A stretch of 64,000 bases of DNA from Limosilactobacillus urinaemulieris. Lineage in GTDB: Bacteria; Bacillota; Bacilli; Lactobacillales; Lactobacillaceae. The notes under the pieces were generated by a model that did no database searches, was not told the DNA's origin, and saw only the letters and a program-made list of their open reading frames with translations. Shown in pieces: positions 28,846-37,817 of the stretch. How positions within the stretch are numbered: position 1 is the first letter of the stretch; every line of letters starts with the position of its first letter. Made by a program: the position numbers and the translations under genes. The stretch lies in assembly GCF_014838745.1 (NCBI RefSeq), contig NZ_JABUXR010000010.1:1-64000 (forward strand). The letters run 5' to 3'.

Positions 28846-29631
28846 CTATTTAGTAATCTGCCAGATGTCCTGACAAACTTTTTTCGTTGCTACTAATACA
28901 GTGTTTGATGATAGCACATTAAGCGGCTGGTCGTCAATTGTTTTCACTAGCAAACCTAGTTCTTCTGCAATCACTCTTCCAGTAGCAATATCCCACGGCT
29001 TTAATCTCGATGTATATCCGCCAAGCTGGCCATTTAGCACGTGGATTATTTCAATCCCCGCGCTTCCATACATTCGTAGTCCAGCAGCTTGCTGGGCAAT
29101 TTCTTGTTGATGACAATTATTCTTAATTAATTGCCAGCCATTAATTGCAATTAAACTATCTGCTAAAGAAGAATTAGCTGGCGTACTTAACCGCTGTTCG
29201 TTGACATATGCTCCATGTCCTCGCCAAGCATGGTATAAGCGTTTATTCATCACATCCATAATGTAGCCTAAAGTTGGCGCCCCATCACAATACAAGGCTA
29301 CCATAATAGCAAAATGATCCCGTTGCTTAACAAAGTTTAATGTTCCATCAATCGGGTCAATAATCCAGACGTTACCATTTAAATCCGGATTGATCTTTTG
29401 GTTAAAACTCTCTTCTTCACCAACAATTCGTGCTGATGGGTCAATTTCTAAAAGACGGTTCCTAATCAATCGTTCATTCTGTCGATCAACATTTGTCACT
29501 AAATCATTGGCTGACGACTTAGTATCAACCTTAAGCGGTGTGTTCATTAGTCCGATTGTCTGCTCCCGAACACTCCACAAAAGTTCCTGAACTTTCTGAT
29601 CAAGCCTTTCTAATATTTCACTATTTATCAT
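28846..29631 (-). CDS. inositol monophosphatase family protein
   Basis: Mg-dependent, Li-sensitive-type sugar phosphatase fold, 261 aa. All metal motifs are present: GEEES at 71-75, WIIDPIDGTLNF at 89-100 and KPWDIATG near 212. The real substrate may be inositol phosphate, NADP or a sugar phosphate; it cannot be told. The start overlaps the UPF0223 stop by 11 bases without a strong ribosome site, so translation is probably coupled. The same pair (yktC-yktA) occurs in Bacillus. Confidence 0.93.
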   Translation of the reverse strand: MINSEILERLDQKVQELLWSVREQTIGLMNTPLKVDTKSSANDLVTNVDRQNERLIRNRLLEIDPSARIVGEEESFNQKINPDLNGNVWIIDPIDGTLNFVKQRDHFAIMVALYCDGAPTLGYIMDVMNKRLYHAWRGHGAYVNEQRLSTPANSSLADSLIAINGWQLIKNNCHQQEIAQQAAGLRMYGSAGIEIIHVLNGQLGGYTSRLKPWDIATGRVIAEELGLLVKTIDDQPLNVLSSNTVLVATKKVCQDIWQITK

Positions 29632-29917
29632 CCCGATTCACCCGGATCTTCCCTGCTGCTTTTTCTTTTGTCATTTGCATTACTTGATATAAGGAATAGC
29701 CTGAAACACCCTCAAAACGCTTCCCTAACTGCTTTTCATAAGCCTTTGAGTTTGCCACCTGCTTGAATTTCTTGTATTGATCGATAATTGCCTGCCGGTC
29801 AATACCAATCTCATACGCATCTTCTACTACCCGAAACATCCCAATCACTGCCTTCATTTCACCAATTGTCCAATCAGGATCAATCGGATAGGAATAATTA
29901 TTCTCCTTGATTGCCAT
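29621..29917 (-). CDS. UPF0223 family protein (YktA-like)
   Basis: A 98-aa conserved protein of unknown function. The YPIDPDWTIGEM start, the DQYKKFKQVANSKAYEKQL helix and VSGYSLYQVMQ are the family signature. Predicted soluble and helical. AAAGGG lies about 10 bases before ATG. It is encoded directly upstream of, and overlapping, the inositol-phosphatase-family gene. Confidence 0.9.
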   Translation of the reverse strand: MAIKENNYSYPIDPDWTIGEMKAVIGMFRVVEDAYEIGIDRQAIIDQYKKFKQVANSKAYEKQLGKRFEGVSGYSLYQVMQMTKEKAAGKIRVNRDDK

Positions 29918-29980
29918 TAACCATCACACCCTTTCATTACATTATTAACTACTACCATTTATTTTAGCTTTAAACCCACA

Positions 29981-30009
29981 AAACACGCTACCAAAATGAT
30001 AGCGTGTTC
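29981..30009 (-). terminator. pdh operon terminator
   Basis: A 9-bp perfect core stem AACACGCTA/TAGCGTGTT with a 9-base loop, then TTTTGTGGGTTT on the minus strand, 28 bases past the pdhD stop. Confidence 0.75.
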
Positions 30010-30036
30010 TGAGGATTATGGATGTTTTCCGACATT

Positions 30037-31464
30037 CTAAATGTGAGTTGGGAAACCAAGAGCAACATCAGCTGCTTCTTGAATTGGTTCATTCAAAGTT
30101 GGGTGTGGGTGAATTGTCAAAGAAACATCTTCAACATTCATTCCACAGTTAACAATTAATGAAAGTTCCCCAGCTAACGTACTTGCTTCTGGGCCAACTA
30201 CTTGTGCACCAACAACGTTCTTCTTATCCTTAGTGTAGATAAAACGAACAAATCCTTCTGGTTCATCAAGTGAAACGGCACGTGCATTACCAGCAAATGG
30301 GAATTGTGCTGTAGCAACTTCGATTCCCTTTTCCTTAGCTTGGTCAGCATTCATACCAACTTCAGCTAATTCTGGGTCTGCAAAGCAAACTGCAGGAACA
30401 CCAACCCAATCATTAGCGGTATTCTTACCAGCAATTGCACCAGCAGCAGTCTTTCCTTCGAAGAATGCCTTGTGTGCTAAAGCGGGACCTGGAACAATGT
30501 CACCAATAGCATAGATATGATCAACTGAGGTCTTACCCTGCTTGTCAACAACAACCTTACCATGGTCATCCAACTTAACACTGGTCATTTCAAGACCAAA
30601 GTTGTCGGTGTTTGGCTTCCGGCCTACTGAAACCATGCAGTAGTCAGCGGTCAATGATTGTTCTTTGCCATCTACTTCATAGTTAACGGTAACACTCTTG
30701 TCATCCTGTGAAGAACTCTTTGCCATTGCATTTGTAACAATGTCAATTCCTTTCTTCTTCAGGTTCTTTTCAACAACCTTGACCATATCCTTGTCAAAGC
30801 CATTCAAAATTGAACCGGTTCCTTCAAGAATTGTTACGTGTGAACCAAGGTCAGCATATGCACCAGCCAATTCAGTACCGATGTAACCACCACCGATAAC
30901 AACGAATTCTTTTGGAATTTCAGGAAGGTTCAAGCCACCGGTAGAATCAATAACCCGGCCATCAAACTTGAAGCCCCTGATTTCAACTGGACGTGAACCA
31001 GTAGCAAGAATTAAGTTATTCCACTTAATTACCCGGCCATTATCATTGTCCATGAATTGCTTAGGTCCAGTCTTCATAACCCGAAGTTGTGAGTCATTGT
31101 CCATAACAGCTTCACCATCAATGATTTCAACCTTGTGCTTCTTTAAGAGCATCTCAACACCACGGGTCATCCGGTCGACAACCTTGTGTTGCTTCCAATC
31201 TTGAGTCTTTGCAAAGTCGATTGAAGCATCGGTCTTTGAAATTCCGTATGTTGAGGAATCCTTTGCTTGTTGCAAACGGTGACCAGCAGCAATTAATGCC
31301 TTTGATGGAACACAACCAACGTTAAGACATACACCACCGAGTCCTGGTTCACCCTTTTCAATCAAGGTAACCTTTTGACCCAATTCTGAGGCACGAATGG
31401 CGGCAACATAACCACCAGGACCTCCACCTACAATAACAGTATCTTTTTGTTCAACATCAGCCAT
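30037..31464 (-). CDS. pdhD: dihydrolipoyl dehydrogenase (E3)
   Basis: FAD enzyme that reoxidises lipoyl groups of the pyruvate dehydrogenase complex to make NADH. 475 aa: FAD motif GGGPGGY at 13-19, redox disulfide Cys46/Cys51 in GGVCLNVGCVPSK, NAD motif IGGGYIGTELA near 190-200 and the active-site HPHPT near 452. GGAGG precedes ATG and pdhC ends 5 bases upstream. Last gene of pdhABCD. Confidence 0.98.
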   Translation of the reverse strand: MADVEQKDTVIVGGGPGGYVAAIRASELGQKVTLIEKGEPGLGGVCLNVGCVPSKALIAAGHRLQQAKDSSTYGISKTDASIDFAKTQDWKQHKVVDRMTRGVEMLLKKHKVEIIDGEAVMDNDSQLRVMKTGPKQFMDNDNGRVIKWNNLILATGSRPVEIRGFKFDGRVIDSTGGLNLPEIPKEFVVIGGGYIGTELAGAYADLGSHVTILEGTGSILNGFDKDMVKVVEKNLKKKGIDIVTNAMAKSSSQDDKSVTVNYEVDGKEQSLTADYCMVSVGRKPNTDNFGLEMTSVKLDDHGKVVVDKQGKTSVDHIYAIGDIVPGPALAHKAFFEGKTAAGAIAGKNTANDWVGVPAVCFADPELAEVGMNADQAKEKGIEVATAQFPFAGNARAVSLDEPEGFVRFIYTKDKKNVVGAQVVGPEASTLAGELSLIVNCGMNVEDVSLTIHPHPTLNEPIQEAADVALGFPTHI

Positions 31465-31469
31465 ACTAA

Positions 31470-32810
31470 TTAGCCCTCCATCATCAATAATTCTGGATCT
31501 TCAAGGAGCTTCTTCAAGTAGTTCAAAGCTTCTGTAGCAAGGGCACCATCAATCAAACGGTGATCAACGGTTAATGACAACTTCATGTTGTGACCAACAA
31601 CAATTTCACCATCTGCATTAACAACTGGTTCAGTTGCAATTGTTCCCATACCAAGAATGGCTACTTCAGGTTGGTTGATAATTGGTGTGAACCAGCCACC
31701 ACGCATTGAGCCAATGTTAGAAATGGTAATGCAACCATGAGCCATACTTTCTGGGCTAAGCTTGTTGTCTTCAGCAGCTTGAGCGTTATCAGAAATTTCC
31801 TTAGCAATTTCAAACATGCTCTTTGAGTCTGCATCCTTAATGTTAGGGTTGTAAAGGCCGTGATCAGTACTTGTAGCAATACCAATGTTGTAAAAGTGCT
31901 TTTGAACAAGCTCTTGAGTACTATCATCAATTGAACTGTTGAATTCTGGGTACTTCTTCATCATTGCAATCAAAGCCTTAACAACATAAGGCAAGAATGT
32001 TAGGTGAATTCCTTGGTCAGCAGCAACAGCCTTGTACTTCTTCCGGTTAGCCATCATCTTTGAGACTTCAGCATTTGCAAAGACAGTAACCATTGGACTG
32101 ATATCTGCAGATTCACGCATGTTCTTAGCGATAATTTGACGCATCTTGGACAATGGTTCACGAGTTTCAGCATCTTTGCCAGCGCCTTCATAAGGCTTGA
32201 TAGTGTTACCTGCAGAAGGTGCACTAGCAGCAGCGGTTGCAGTATTAGCAGCAGGAGCTGAAGCGGCAGCACCGTTAAAGTTATCAATATCTTCTTTTAA
32301 TACTTGACCGTGATTACCACTTGGTTGAACCAATGAAATGTCAACACCCTTGTCACGAGCATATTGACGTACAGATGGCATTGCCATAACAAGCTTATTT
32401 GGTTCAGCTAATGGTGCTACTCCACCTTGCTTTGGAGCAGGTGCAGGTTCACTAGAAGCAGCTGGAGTTTCGCTTTCAGCTGGAGCACTTGATTCTTCAG
32501 CGGCTGTGTCGTTTGCACTGTCATCAGCATCTTCGGCGTCTTCACTATCAACGTTTGTGCTTACACCGTCCTTGCCATCATCGATCAATACAAGGTCATT
32601 ACCCTTTTCAACGTGATCATCTTCCTTTGCCTCGATCTTCTTAATTGTCCCGGCAACAGGAGAAACAAGTTGGGTGGTTGATTTATCTGTTTGAATTTCT
32701 ACTAATGGGTCACCATCTTTGACTTGATCGCCTTCCTTAACTAAGAAAGAAGCGATGTCCCCTTCAGTCAAACCTTCACCCATTTCAGGTAGTCTAAATT
32801 TATAAGCCAT
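31470..32810 (-). CDS. pdhC: pyruvate dehydrogenase E2, dihydrolipoamide acetyltransferase
   Basis: Core of the complex; transfers acetyl from lipoate to CoA. One lipoyl domain (about 1-78) with lipoylated Lys43 in QTDKST, an Asp/Ala/Glu-rich linker (about 80-125), a peripheral-subunit-binding domain (about 140-178), an Ala/Pro linker, and the catalytic domain (from about 215) ending with DHRLIDGA. 446 aa with a single lipoyl domain, within the usual range. AAAGGAAG precedes ATG. Confidence 0.98.
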   Translation of the reverse strand: MAYKFRLPEMGEGLTEGDIASFLVKEGDQVKDGDPLVEIQTDKSTTQLVSPVAGTIKKIEAKEDDHVEKGNDLVLIDDGKDGVSTNVDSEDAEDADDSANDTAAEESSAPAESETPAASSEPAPAPKQGGVAPLAEPNKLVMAMPSVRQYARDKGVDISLVQPSGNHGQVLKEDIDNFNGAAASAPAANTATAAASAPSAGNTIKPYEGAGKDAETREPLSKMRQIIAKNMRESADISPMVTVFANAEVSKMMANRKKYKAVAADQGIHLTFLPYVVKALIAMMKKYPEFNSSIDDSTQELVQKHFYNIGIATSTDHGLYNPNIKDADSKSMFEIAKEISDNAQAAEDNKLSPESMAHGCITISNIGSMRGGWFTPIINQPEVAILGMGTIATEPVVNADGEIVVGHNMKLSLTVDHRLIDGALATEALNYLKKLLEDPELLMMEG

Positions 32811-32854
32811 ATCGATTTAACTTCCTTTCTTAATCAGTGGTGTATGCACCGTGA

Positions 32855-33832
32855 TTAATAATTAACAGCTTGTGTTGCGGCATCTTCAATGTCATCAGCA
32901 CCAGGAAGCCATACATTTTCTGCTTGTGGGAATGGGTAAACAGAGTTTGGAGCAGCTACACGAATAACTGGAGCATCCAAGTACATGATGGCACCTTCTG
33001 AAATAGCAGAAGCTACTTGTGCACCAACACCGGCCATCTTTTGTGCTTCTTGAACAATTACTACACGGTGAGTCTTCTTGATAGATTCAAAGATAGTATC
33101 TGTGTCAAGTGGGTAAAGTGAACGGAGATCGATAATTTCTGCTGAGATATTCTTCTTAGCAAGCTTCTTAGCAGCCTTTTGAGCTTCTGAAACTTCACCA
33201 CCATAAGCAATGATTGTTACATCGTTACCTTCTTCAACGACATTTGCCTTGTCCAAAGGAACAGTGTACTTGTCATCAGGAACTTCGCCCTTAACTGAAC
33301 GGTAGAGACGAAGGTTTTCAAGGAAGAGAACTGGGTCATTATTTTCAATAGCAGAAATAACAAGTCCCTTAGCATCATAAGCTGAACTTGGTGTAACAAC
33401 ACGAAGACCTGGAATACCTACAAAGAAGTTTTCAAGATCGTCCCCGTGTAATTCAGCAGTATGAGTACCACCACCGTATGGAGTACGGATAGTGATTGGC
33501 ATGTTCTTAGTACCATCATATTGGAAACGTACACGTGACATTTGTCCAGCAATTGAGTCCATTGCTTCAAAAGTGAAGCCCATGAATTGAATTTCTGGAA
33601 CTGGACGCCAACCAGTAGCGGCTAAACCAATTGATAGACCTAAAATACCAGATTCAGCTAATGGTGTACTAAATACACGGTCCTTACCGTACTTTTCTTG
33701 TAAGCCGTTAGTAGCACGGAAGACACCACCGTTTTTACCAACATCTTCACCGAAGACCAAGGTCTTTGGATCTTCAGTCAAAGCAATGTCAATACCTTCA
33801 GTAATAGCTTTGATATAAGTCTTTTTAGCCAT
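32855..33832 (-). CDS. pdhB: pyruvate dehydrogenase E1 component subunit beta
   Basis: Forms the alpha2beta2 thiamine-diphosphate decarboxylase with PdhA. 325 aa with the N-terminal FGEDVGKNGGVFRAT, the pyrimidine-binding domain and the C-terminal transketolase domain (IDLRSLYPLDTDTI). AAAGGAG precedes ATG. It starts 2 bases after the pdhA stop, and pdhC follows after 44 bases. Confidence 0.98.
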   Translation of the reverse strand: MAKKTYIKAITEGIDIALTEDPKTLVFGEDVGKNGGVFRATNGLQEKYGKDRVFSTPLAESGILGLSIGLAATGWRPVPEIQFMGFTFEAMDSIAGQMSRVRFQYDGTKNMPITIRTPYGGGTHTAELHGDDLENFFVGIPGLRVVTPSSAYDAKGLVISAIENNDPVLFLENLRLYRSVKGEVPDDKYTVPLDKANVVEEGNDVTIIAYGGEVSEAQKAAKKLAKKNISAEIIDLRSLYPLDTDTIFESIKKTHRVVIVQEAQKMAGVGAQVASAISEGAIMYLDAPVIRVAAPNSVYPFPQAENVWLPGADDIEDAATQAVNY

Positions 33833-33834
33833 GA

Positions 33835-34941
33835 TTACTTCGACTCCTTTGCTTCGTACTTCTTAATTTGTTCTTTGATATCTGGGGTTGGAACTTCAAA
33901 GGTCCGCTTAAGCATATCTGTAACCTTTTCTGGTTCTACAGAGTCAGCTTCCTTCATAGCCTTCTTGAAGTCTTCCTTGCATTCATCAGCATACTTGTTT
34001 TCTTCGTCTTCAGACCAGAGGCCCTTCTTAGTCAAGTACTTACGAAGCCGAATTAATGGATCCTTGTCGAACCATGGCTTTTCTTCTTCCTTAGTACGGT
34101 AACGACTAGGATCGTCACCGGCAGAACTGTGAGCACCAAACCGGTACGTTAAGGTTTCGATTAATACTGGGCCATTGCCGGCAGCAGCGAATTCACGAGC
34201 TTCCTTAGCAACTTCATAACATGCCAAGATATCCATTCCATCAACTTGAACACCTGGAATACCAGCTGCAACACCCTTTTGCGCAATGGTTTGAGCATAA
34301 GTTTGAAGCTTCCATGGGTATGAAATTGCCCAGCCGTTGTTTTGAATAATGAATACGGCAGGAGCTTGGAAGGCACCAGCAAAGTTCATTCCTTCATAGG
34401 TGTCACCTTGTGATGAACCACCTTCACCGGTATAAGCATAAGCAACGGCATCTTTTTCACCGTTCTTCTTAATACCAAGAGCACCACCGGCCATTTCAAC
34501 CATTTGGGCACCAATGATAATTTGTGGACGTAATGCACGAGCGTCAAACATGTTACCTTTGAGGTGACCCTTTGACCAAAGGTACATTTGAGCAACAGTT
34601 GCACCGTGTTGAATCAATTGAGGTAAGTCACGATATGCAGGGAATAAGAAGTCATTCTTCTTAAATGCAGCCGCGGTCCCCATTTCTGAGGCCTCTTCAC
34701 CCCAAGTTGGGGCATAAAATCCTAAACGACCTTGCTTGGAGAAACTCATGGTTTGTTCGTGAAGTGCACGTTCCCAAACCATCTTCTTCATTAAGTCAAC
34801 TAACAGATCATCACTGAAGTTAGCCATTAAATCCTTGTTAACGACATTCCCATCATTATCGAGAATTTGAACAGGCTTTGCATATGGAGCGCCTTCTTCA
34901 GCTTTAATCTTTGCAAAGTCAACAGCTTTGGTATTGGCCAT
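33835..34941 (-). CDS. pdhA: pyruvate dehydrogenase E1 component subunit alpha
   Basis: Thiamine-diphosphate-binding subunit of E1, 368 aa. The ThDP motif runs from GEGGSSQGDTYEGMNFA to IIQNN (about 180-210), and the phosphorylation-loop-like YRFGAHSSAGDDPSRYR is present. I start at ATG 34941 (MANTKAVDF) with AAGGGA about 10 bases upstream; an in-frame start at 34977 would add 12 unlikely residues and lacks a site. First gene of pdhABCD, with a promoter and cre-like site upstream. Confidence 0.97.
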   Translation of the reverse strand: MANTKAVDFAKIKAEEGAPYAKPVQILDNDGNVVNKDLMANFSDDLLVDLMKKMVWERALHEQTMSFSKQGRLGFYAPTWGEEASEMGTAAAFKKNDFLFPAYRDLPQLIQHGATVAQMYLWSKGHLKGNMFDARALRPQIIIGAQMVEMAGGALGIKKNGEKDAVAYAYTGEGGSSQGDTYEGMNFAGAFQAPAVFIIQNNGWAISYPWKLQTYAQTIAQKGVAAGIPGVQVDGMDILACYEVAKEAREFAAAGNGPVLIETLTYRFGAHSSAGDDPSRYRTKEEEKPWFDKDPLIRLRKYLTKKGLWSEDEENKYADECKEDFKKAMKEADSVEPEKVTDMLKRTFEVPTPDIKEQIKKYEAKESK

Positions 34942-35010
34942 TATAAAACATCCCTTTCCAAATCCAATTAACATCATCGTAAGCGATTACTTACCTTACT
35001 TACATTATTT

Positions 35011-35048
35011 ATTATACCTCTCTTTAAACATAATACAAACGCTTTCAT
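35011..35048 (-). promoter_or_regulatory. pdhA promoter with cre-like operator
   Basis: Minus-strand -10 TATAAT (35016-35011), 17-base spacer and weak -35 TTTGTA (35039-35034). The sequence ATGAAAGCGTTTGTA (35048-35034) matches the catabolite-responsive element pattern WTGNAANCGNWNNCW at all but one position and overlaps the -35. This suggests CcpA control of pdhABCD (inference). The rest of the gap up to the def start is A/T-rich with nothing else recognised. Confidence 0.55.
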
Positions 35049-35257
35049 AGACTTATTTTGATTAATTCGACTAATATTTTCTTAAATTGTATACGTTTTC
35101 AACAAAAATGGTTGTTTGTTCTTTATTTTTTTACTTTTCTTTGTTTTTACCGTTATTTTTATTCAATTTCAGTTTGTGATAAACTACTATTTGTTTGAAC
35201 AATCAACTTTAAACGATCAATAATGTAGATTAGTTTTTTATTTGGAGGATGATCATT

Positions 35258-35821
35258 GTGTATTTAATGAAAGATATTGTTTGCGATGGTGACCCTGTCT
35301 TACGGAAGCGTGCTGCAAAAGTAACATTTCCACTTTCAGAAGAAGATCAAGAATTTGCCAAGCGTGCTATGGAATATCTTGAAGTGAGCCAGGATCCAGA
35401 ACTATGTAAAAAATATAAGCTCCGTGCAGGTGTCGGGCTGGCCGCTCCACAAGTTGGCATTTCAAAGCAAATGGCTGCTGTCTTGGTTCCATCCCTAGAC
35501 GAAGATGACGATCAACCTTCATTCAAAGATGTTATTATTAATCCGGTAATTGTTAGTGAATCTGTGCAATATGGAGCACTCACTGAAGGCGAGGGTTGTC
35601 TTTCAGTTGATAAAGATGTTCCCGGATATGTTCCTCGTCATGACCGCATCACCTTACGCTATCAGGATGTTAAGGGTGAGACTCATCAAGTTCGGTTGAA
35701 AAATTACCCAGCAATCGTTTGTCAACATGAAATCGATCATCTTCACGGTGTTCTGTTCTACGATCATATTAATAATGATGATCCGTTTAAGGCCCCTGAT
35801 GATACAATCATGATTAGCTAA
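35258..35821 (+). CDS. def: peptide deformylase
   Basis: Removes the N-formyl group from nascent proteins; Fe/Zn enzyme. Motif 1 GVGLAAPQVG, motif 2 EGCLS and motif 3 QHEIDHL are intact. The 187 aa with the inserted loop are the Gram-positive type II form. I prefer GTG 35258, 9 bases after a perfect GGAGG; an ATG at 35249 lies directly against that site. Divergent from pdhA and monocistronic, as in Bacillus and lactobacilli where def sits beside pdh. Confidence 0.95.
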   Translation: MYLMKDIVCDGDPVLRKRAAKVTFPLSEEDQEFAKRAMEYLEVSQDPELCKKYKLRAGVGLAAPQVGISKQMAAVLVPSLDEDDDQPSFKDVIINPVIVSESVQYGALTEGEGCLSVDKDVPGYVPRHDRITLRYQDVKGETHQVRLKNYPAIVCQHEIDHLHGVLFYDHINNDDPFKAPDDTIMIS

Positions 35822-35836
35822 ACTTACTTATAAAAA

Positions 35837-35874
35837 ATGCTCCAGTATTCGGTAACTACTGAACACTGGAGCAT
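35837..35874. terminator. def terminator (bidirectional)
   Basis: A 14-bp stem with one mismatch (35837-35850 with 35861-35874), 15 bases past the def stop and between convergent genes. CTTTTGG follows on plus, TTTTTTATAAG on minus. Confidence 0.8.
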
Positions 35875-35899
35875 CTTTTGGTTATAAGGGGCTCGATTT

Positions 35900-36397
35900 T
35901 CATAAAAGGTTATTTTTGTTTTTTTGATCATGCTGATCCAACCGGCGAAGATCTGCAATATATTCTCGTGTAGCCTCATTTAAGACATACGCAACATCAA
36001 TATGCAGAACATCCTCATACGTCCACCAATCGGTTACTTTAAAGACCGTTGAACTTTTCTCAAAGGATTGGATCTGGTTTTGCTTAGCATAGTCAGTTAG
36101 TTCTTTTTCAAGATCCGCCCTGCTAAACTGCCTGTCTGTAAGATGATATTGCGCCGGAGTAAAGTGAAACTCAAATGCTAAAACACCTTTCCCCCAAACG
36201 TCTGCAACAATTTCGGAAGATAGTGAAAAAGAGTGACCGGTTAGCTGAGTAAGACAATAATTTACTGCCCGATCGGTTATTGATTGGGCCTGATTCTTTA
36301 ACATTAGTGTTGCACGATTAATCAATAGGCGATGAACGGCAACATAAATAAGAATAACAACAATAACCGCTAAGAGAACTAGCCAAAAGAACGACAT
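35900..36397 (-). CDS. unknown membrane-anchored protein, 165 aa
   Basis: No family recognised. One N-terminal membrane segment (about residues 2-22, FFWLVLLAVIVVILIYVAV) is followed by a soluble domain of mixed helices and strands, including DWWTYEDVLHIDVAYVLNEATREY, and a charged tail. ATG 36397 is chosen over an in-frame start at 36436 because the protein then begins right at the anchor; the ribosome site is weak (GGGATGAG). Convergent to def, divergent from rpoY. Confidence 0.7.
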   Translation of the reverse strand: MSFFWLVLLAVIVVILIYVAVHRLLINRATLMLKNQAQSITDRAVNYCLTQLTGHSFSLSSEIVADVWGKGVLAFEFHFTPAQYHLTDRQFSRADLEKELTDYAKQNQIQSFEKSSTVFKVTDWWTYEDVLHIDVAYVLNEATREYIADLRRLDQHDQKNKNNLL

Positions 36398-36454
36398 AGG
36401 CTCATCCCATTTCTTAATTATATTTAACTTAATCATACCATTTTACAATTTTAA

Positions 36455-36483
36455 GTAACACAGTTGATTAGATGTGCTAAAAT
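36455..36483 (+). promoter_or_regulatory. candidate rpoY promoter
   Basis: Extended -10 TGC TAAAAT (36478-36483) with -35-like GTAACA (36455-36460) at a 17-base spacing, 50 bases before the ATG. Confidence 0.4.
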
Positions 36484-36532
36484 AATTTAAGTAACTAAAG
36501 TTTAAATAACATAATAAGGAGCATTTTACAGT

Positions 36533-36745
36533 ATGACTTTTAAGGTATACTACCAACCCGATGCAACTAAACGGCCGGTTCGTGAAAATACTCAATCATT
36601 GTATATTGAAGCTGATTCAGAGGCTCAAGCATTATTATTGGTTGAAGAAAATACTGACTACAACATTGAATTTGTTGAACAATTAGACGACAAAGCTTTG
36701 GAATATGAAAAGCAAAATCCAAACTTTAAGATTACTAAGTTCTAA
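36533..36745 (+). CDS. rpoY: RNA polymerase subunit epsilon (RpoY, DUF1447)
   Basis: Small Gram-positive RNA polymerase accessory subunit, 70 aa. The start FKVYYQ, the SLYIEADSEAQALLLVEENTDYNIEFVEQLD core and the C-terminal NPNFKITKF match the family closely. AAGGAG precedes ATG. In most Bacillota rpoY is followed at once by the RNase J1 gene; here a terminator and a lipid kinase gene follow instead. Confidence 0.95.
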   Translation: MTFKVYYQPDATKRPVRENTQSLYIEADSEAQALLLVEENTDYNIEFVEQLDDKALEYEKQNPNFKITKF

Positions 36746-36754
36746 TTGCCAATT

Positions 36755-36787
36755 AAGACAGTCGGGAAGGAAATCTCTCGACTGTCT
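36755..36787 (+). terminator. rpoY terminator
   Basis: Stem AAGACAGTCG/CGACTGTCTT with an inner GA/TC extension, then TTTTACTT, 9 bases past the stop. Confidence 0.8.
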
Positions 36788-36814
36788 TTTACTTGATCCT
36801 AGGGAGGTCTAATT

Positions 36815-37753
36815 ATGCATTACGAGATAATCCTAAATCCAACTGCAGGAAATGGAAAGGCTCAAAAAACTTGGAACATTCTCCGTCCAGTTATTGAAGG
36901 ACAGTTAGATTATTCCCTCCACAAAACTGATTATGCTAATCATGAAGCTTTCTTTGCCAAGCGAATTGCTAAAGCCTACCCTCACAATTCGGATACCGTT
37001 GTAATTGTGATCAGTGGTGATGGAACCCTTCACAACGTCCTAAATGGATTAATAAAAGCCGGTTCCGCCCTTCCACTATCATATATTCCTGCAGGAACCG
37101 GCAATGACTTTGCTCGTGGCTATGGGATCTCGTTAAATCCAGAAAAAGCTCTCCAGCAAATAATTTCCACAGCCAAGGCACGCACCATTACAATTGGTCA
37201 TTACACTGAGTCGATTAAGAATGAAGAAGGTTATTTTCTCAACAACATTGGAATTGGCTTTGACGCCGCAATTGTTAGCCGAACCAACTCGTCAAAGACT
37301 AAAAAGGGGCTCAATAAATTACGGTTAGGAAACTTTTCCTACCTCAGTAAGGCATTCGGTGTTATTTATGATCAGCAGCCGTTCCAACTCACCCTTCAGG
37401 AACAAGGTCACCATTATATTTTTGCTAATGCCTTTATTGTAGTAGCAACAAATCACCCATATATTGGTGGTGGCTTTCAAATTGATCGTTCAGCCAGTGT
37501 TAATGATGATGCAATCAATATGGTCATTGCTGAACGAAAAAATTGGCTTCTTACCCTTTGGGAGGTTATTCAGTTTGGTCGCGGTAAATTAGCGGAATCA
37601 CGATTTGCCCACCGTTTTCATGCTAAAGCTCTCCATTATTCCACAACCTCACTGGAATTTGGTCAAATTGATGGAGAAAACATGGGAAATCGGTTTTATG
37701 ATTTAAATGTTGATACTAGTCATTACCAATTTTGGCAGGAGCCGCATAATTAA
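36815..37753 (+). CDS. diacylglycerol kinase family lipid kinase
   Basis: A 312-aa lipid kinase of the DagK/YegS fold that phosphorylates diacylglycerol or a related lipid at the membrane. ATP-site motif SGDGTLHNVLNG near 69-80, PAGTGNDFARG near 92-102, the GIGFDAAIV loop near 142-150, and a C-terminal beta-sandwich ending in QIDGEN. The start RYEIILNPTAGNG-like segment (HYEIILNPTAGNG) is typical. AGGGAGG lies 7-8 bases before ATG. True substrate not known. Single gene with its own terminator. Confidence 0.92.
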   Translation: MHYEIILNPTAGNGKAQKTWNILRPVIEGQLDYSLHKTDYANHEAFFAKRIAKAYPHNSDTVVIVISGDGTLHNVLNGLIKAGSALPLSYIPAGTGNDFARGYGISLNPEKALQQIISTAKARTITIGHYTESIKNEEGYFLNNIGIGFDAAIVSRTNSSKTKKGLNKLRLGNFSYLSKAFGVIYDQQPFQLTLQEQGHHYIFANAFIVVATNHPYIGGGFQIDRSASVNDDAINMVIAERKNWLLTLWEVIQFGRGKLAESRFAHRFHAKALHYSTTSLEFGQIDGENMGNRFYDLNVDTSHYQFWQEPHN

Positions 37754-37765
37754 ATACAATAATCA

Positions 37766-37801
37766 AAAATGGACCGGGAACTTAATGTCTCAGTCCATTT
37801 T
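37766..37801. terminator. bidirectional terminator
   Basis: Stem AAATGGACcGgGA/TCtCaGTCCATTT with two wobble positions between the convergent lipid kinase and DUF421 genes; T-rich sequence on both sides. Confidence 0.7.
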
Positions 37802-37817
37802 ACTATTTATTGGTACG

